In this document: one piece after another, positions 5,855-6,860 of the stretch
Position numbering within the stretch: the stretch's first letter is position 1
How the letters are laid out: every line of letters starts with the position of its first letter
NCBI GenBank assembly: GCA_023262065.1
Contig: JALRDW010000136.1
Location: 1-6,860, forward strand
DNA length: 6,860 bases
From: Acidimicrobiia bacterium
GTDB lineage: Bacteria > Actinomycetota > Acidimicrobiia > IMCC26256
Reading direction: 5' to 3'
Program-made: the position numbers and the translations under genes
Notes under the pieces: generated by a model
What the model was told of the DNA's origin: nothing
The model's database searches: none
Seen by the model: only the letters and a program-made list of their open reading frames with translations

Positions 5855-6592
5855 GTGCCCGCCGACGCATCCTCCGCGCCGGACCTCGGCCATGAGGTCG
5901 AGACCGGCACCGGCATGCTCGGGTTGCCGCTCGCCCGGCGGGTCGTGGCCGAGGCGCTCGGGAGCGCGCTGCTCATCGTGGCCGTCATCGGGTCGGGGAT
6001 CATGGCGACCCGGCTCTCGCCCGACGACGTCGGGCTGCAACTGCTCGAGAACGCGATCGCGACCGGCGGCGCGCTCGTCGGACTCATCCTCATGATGGGC
6101 GCGGTGTCCGGGGCGCACTTCAACCCCGTCGTCACCCTCGTCGACCGCGCCCTCGGGTCGATCCCGACCCGCGATGCGGTCGCCTACGTGGTCGCGCAGA
6201 TCCTCGGCGCGTGCTCAGGGGCGGTGCTCGCCAACGCGATGTTCGACCTCCCGTTGGTCGAGTTCTCGACGAAGCAGCGCTCCTCCGGCGCGCTGTGGCT
6301 GTCGGAGGTCGTGGCGACCGTCGGACTCCTCCTCGTGATCCACGGCTGCGTGCGCACCGGTCGGGCCCGCGTCGTGCCGTTCGCGGTGGCGGCCTGGATC
6401 ACGGGTGCGTACTGGTTCACCTCGTCGACCTCGTTCGCGAACCCGGCGGTGACGATCGCCCGCTCCCTCTCGGACACCTTCGCGGGCATCGCACCGTCCT
6501 CGGTGCCGATGTTCGTGGTCGCCCAACTCGTGGGCGGCGTGATCGCCGCCGTGCTCATCCGCGTCCTGTACCCCGTCGCGATCGAGGAGTGA
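5855..6592 (+). CDS. AqpS-like MIP-family channel (arsenic-associated aquaglyceroporin)
   Basis: A 245-residue major intrinsic protein with six membrane segments (about 31-53, 62-83, 106-130, 148-168, 171-191, 217-240) and two half-helix loops. The first loop carries GAHFNPV with Asn90-Pro91-Val92 in place of NPA; the second carries Asn196-Pro197-Ala198. The residue directly after the second NPA is Val199, where water and glycerol channels have the selectivity arginine, and Thr70 falls at the filter position in helix 2. From memory, Thr49 and Val177 play these roles in Sinorhizobium meliloti AqpS, which conducts arsenite and methylarsenicals. The product should let arsenite made by ArsI and ArsC leave down its gradient. 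The start is uncertain: GTG 5855 has no Shine-Dalgarno but sits one base after a TGA in the arsI frame, so it may be coupled; ATG 5915 (residue 21) would still precede helix 1. The first 27 residues are polar and poorly conserved in appearance. Confidence 0.9.
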   Translation: MPADASSAPDLGHEVETGTGMLGLPLARRVVAEALGSALLIVAVIGSGIMATRLSPDDVGLQLLENAIATGGALVGLILMMGAVSGAHFNPVVTLVDRALGSIPTRDAVAYVVAQILGACSGAVLANAMFDLPLVEFSTKQRSSGALWLSEVVATVGLLLVIHGCVRTGRARVVPFAVAAWITGAYWFTSSTSFANPAVTIARSLSDTFAGIAPSSVPMFVVAQLVGGVIAAVLIRVLYPVAIEE

Positions 6593-6600
6593 TCCCATCC

Positions 6601-6860
6601 ATGTCCAAGCCCGAGGTGCTCTTCGTCTGCGTGCACAACGCCGGTCGGTCCCAGATGGCCGCCGCCTACCTCATGACCCTCGGAGGCGACTCGGTCGTCG
6701 TGCGCAGTGCCGGCAGCGCGCCCGCCGCCGACATCAACCCGGCCGTGGTGGAGGCGATGGCCGAGGTCGGCATCGATCTGCGGGCCCTCGGCGCCACCCC
6801 GAAGCGACTCGAGCGGGACACCGTCGAGGCCTCGGACGTCGTCATCACGATGGGCTGCGG
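6601..6860 (+). CDS. arsC: Arsenate reductase, LMW-phosphatase type (partial, 3' end beyond window)
   Basis: The first 86 codons of an arsenate reductase with the low-molecular-weight tyrosine phosphatase fold, which reduces As(V) to As(III) in the cytoplasm. The phosphate-binding loop CVHNAGRS is at 10-17, with nucleophile Cys10 and Arg16. RSAGSAP (35-41), INPAVVEAMAEVGID (45-59) and the strand SDVVITMGC (78-86) follow the family order; the MGC cysteine precedes the region of the resolving cysteines in this family. Ser17-Gln18-Met19 after the loop favours ArsC over a protein phosphatase. The electron donor (thioredoxin or mycothiol/mycoredoxin) cannot be decided without the missing C-terminus; mycothiol is plausible if the host is an actinobacterium. 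The ATG is eight bases after the channel gene stop, and its GAGGAG Shine-Dalgarno (6584-6589) is formed by the last two glutamate codons of that gene. Confidence 0.93.
   Translation, partial: MSKPEVLFVCVHNAGRSQMAAAYLMTLGGDSVVVRSAGSAPAADINPAVVEAMAEVGIDLRALGATPKRLERDTVEASDVVITMGC

Noticed and set aside
5308..6135. A 275-codon minus-strand frame opposite arsI and the start of the channel gene
   Set aside because: Mirrors the codon bias of the plus-strand genes, has no recognisable domain and would cover the divergent promoter region.

Overview
The window comes from a very GC-rich bacterium, most likely a member of the Actinomycetota. The reasons are strong G/C third-position bias, frequent GTG starts, tightly overlapping genes, and the gene order alr – alpha/beta hydrolase – tsaE – tsaB – rimI – tsaD – groES, which is typical of that phylum. 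An Acidimicrobiia-like lineage is possible because a family 4 uracil-DNA glycosylase sits inside this run, but I cannot prove the class from sequence alone.

Left part (1–4300): one dense plus-strand operon. It starts with the last seven codons of what looks like alanine racemase (alr). A membrane-anchored alpha/beta hydrolase follows, then a family 4 iron-sulfur uracil-DNA glycosylase, then tsaE, tsaB, rimI and tsaD. From the glycosylase to tsaD every junction is a 4-base stop/start overlap (one ATGA, three GTGA). TsaE, TsaB and TsaD are three of the four core enzymes that make t6A37 on ANN-decoding tRNAs (TsaC is not here). RimI is the usual N-terminal acetyltransferase neighbour.

Middle part (4301–4887): a promoter overlapped by a CIRCE operator (HrcA heat-shock control), then groES. 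No groEL follows, which is unusual for this gene order. A strong two-tier hairpin between groES and the convergent gene beyond it probably ends transcription from both sides.

Right part (4888–6860): an arsenic cluster. arsR is on the minus strand. Facing away from it on the plus strand are arsI/cadI (organoarsenical C-As lyase family), an AqpS-like MIP channel and a low-molecular-weight-phosphatase-type arsenate reductase (arsC) cut by the window edge. The 141-base divergent intergenic region holds a good plus-strand promoter and an inverted repeat that is a likely ArsR operator. In outline, ArsC reduces arsenate, ArsI removes the methyl group from trivalent methylarsenicals, and both reactions give arsenite, which can leave through the channel while ArsR senses it.

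I see no wholly unknown system here. The points most worth checking are the stop codon that cuts ArsI just before an in-frame tail ending in Cys-Cys, the loss of the selectivity-filter arginine in the MIP channel, the isolated CIRCE-controlled groES, and the DNA-repair glycosylase embedded in the t6A operon.
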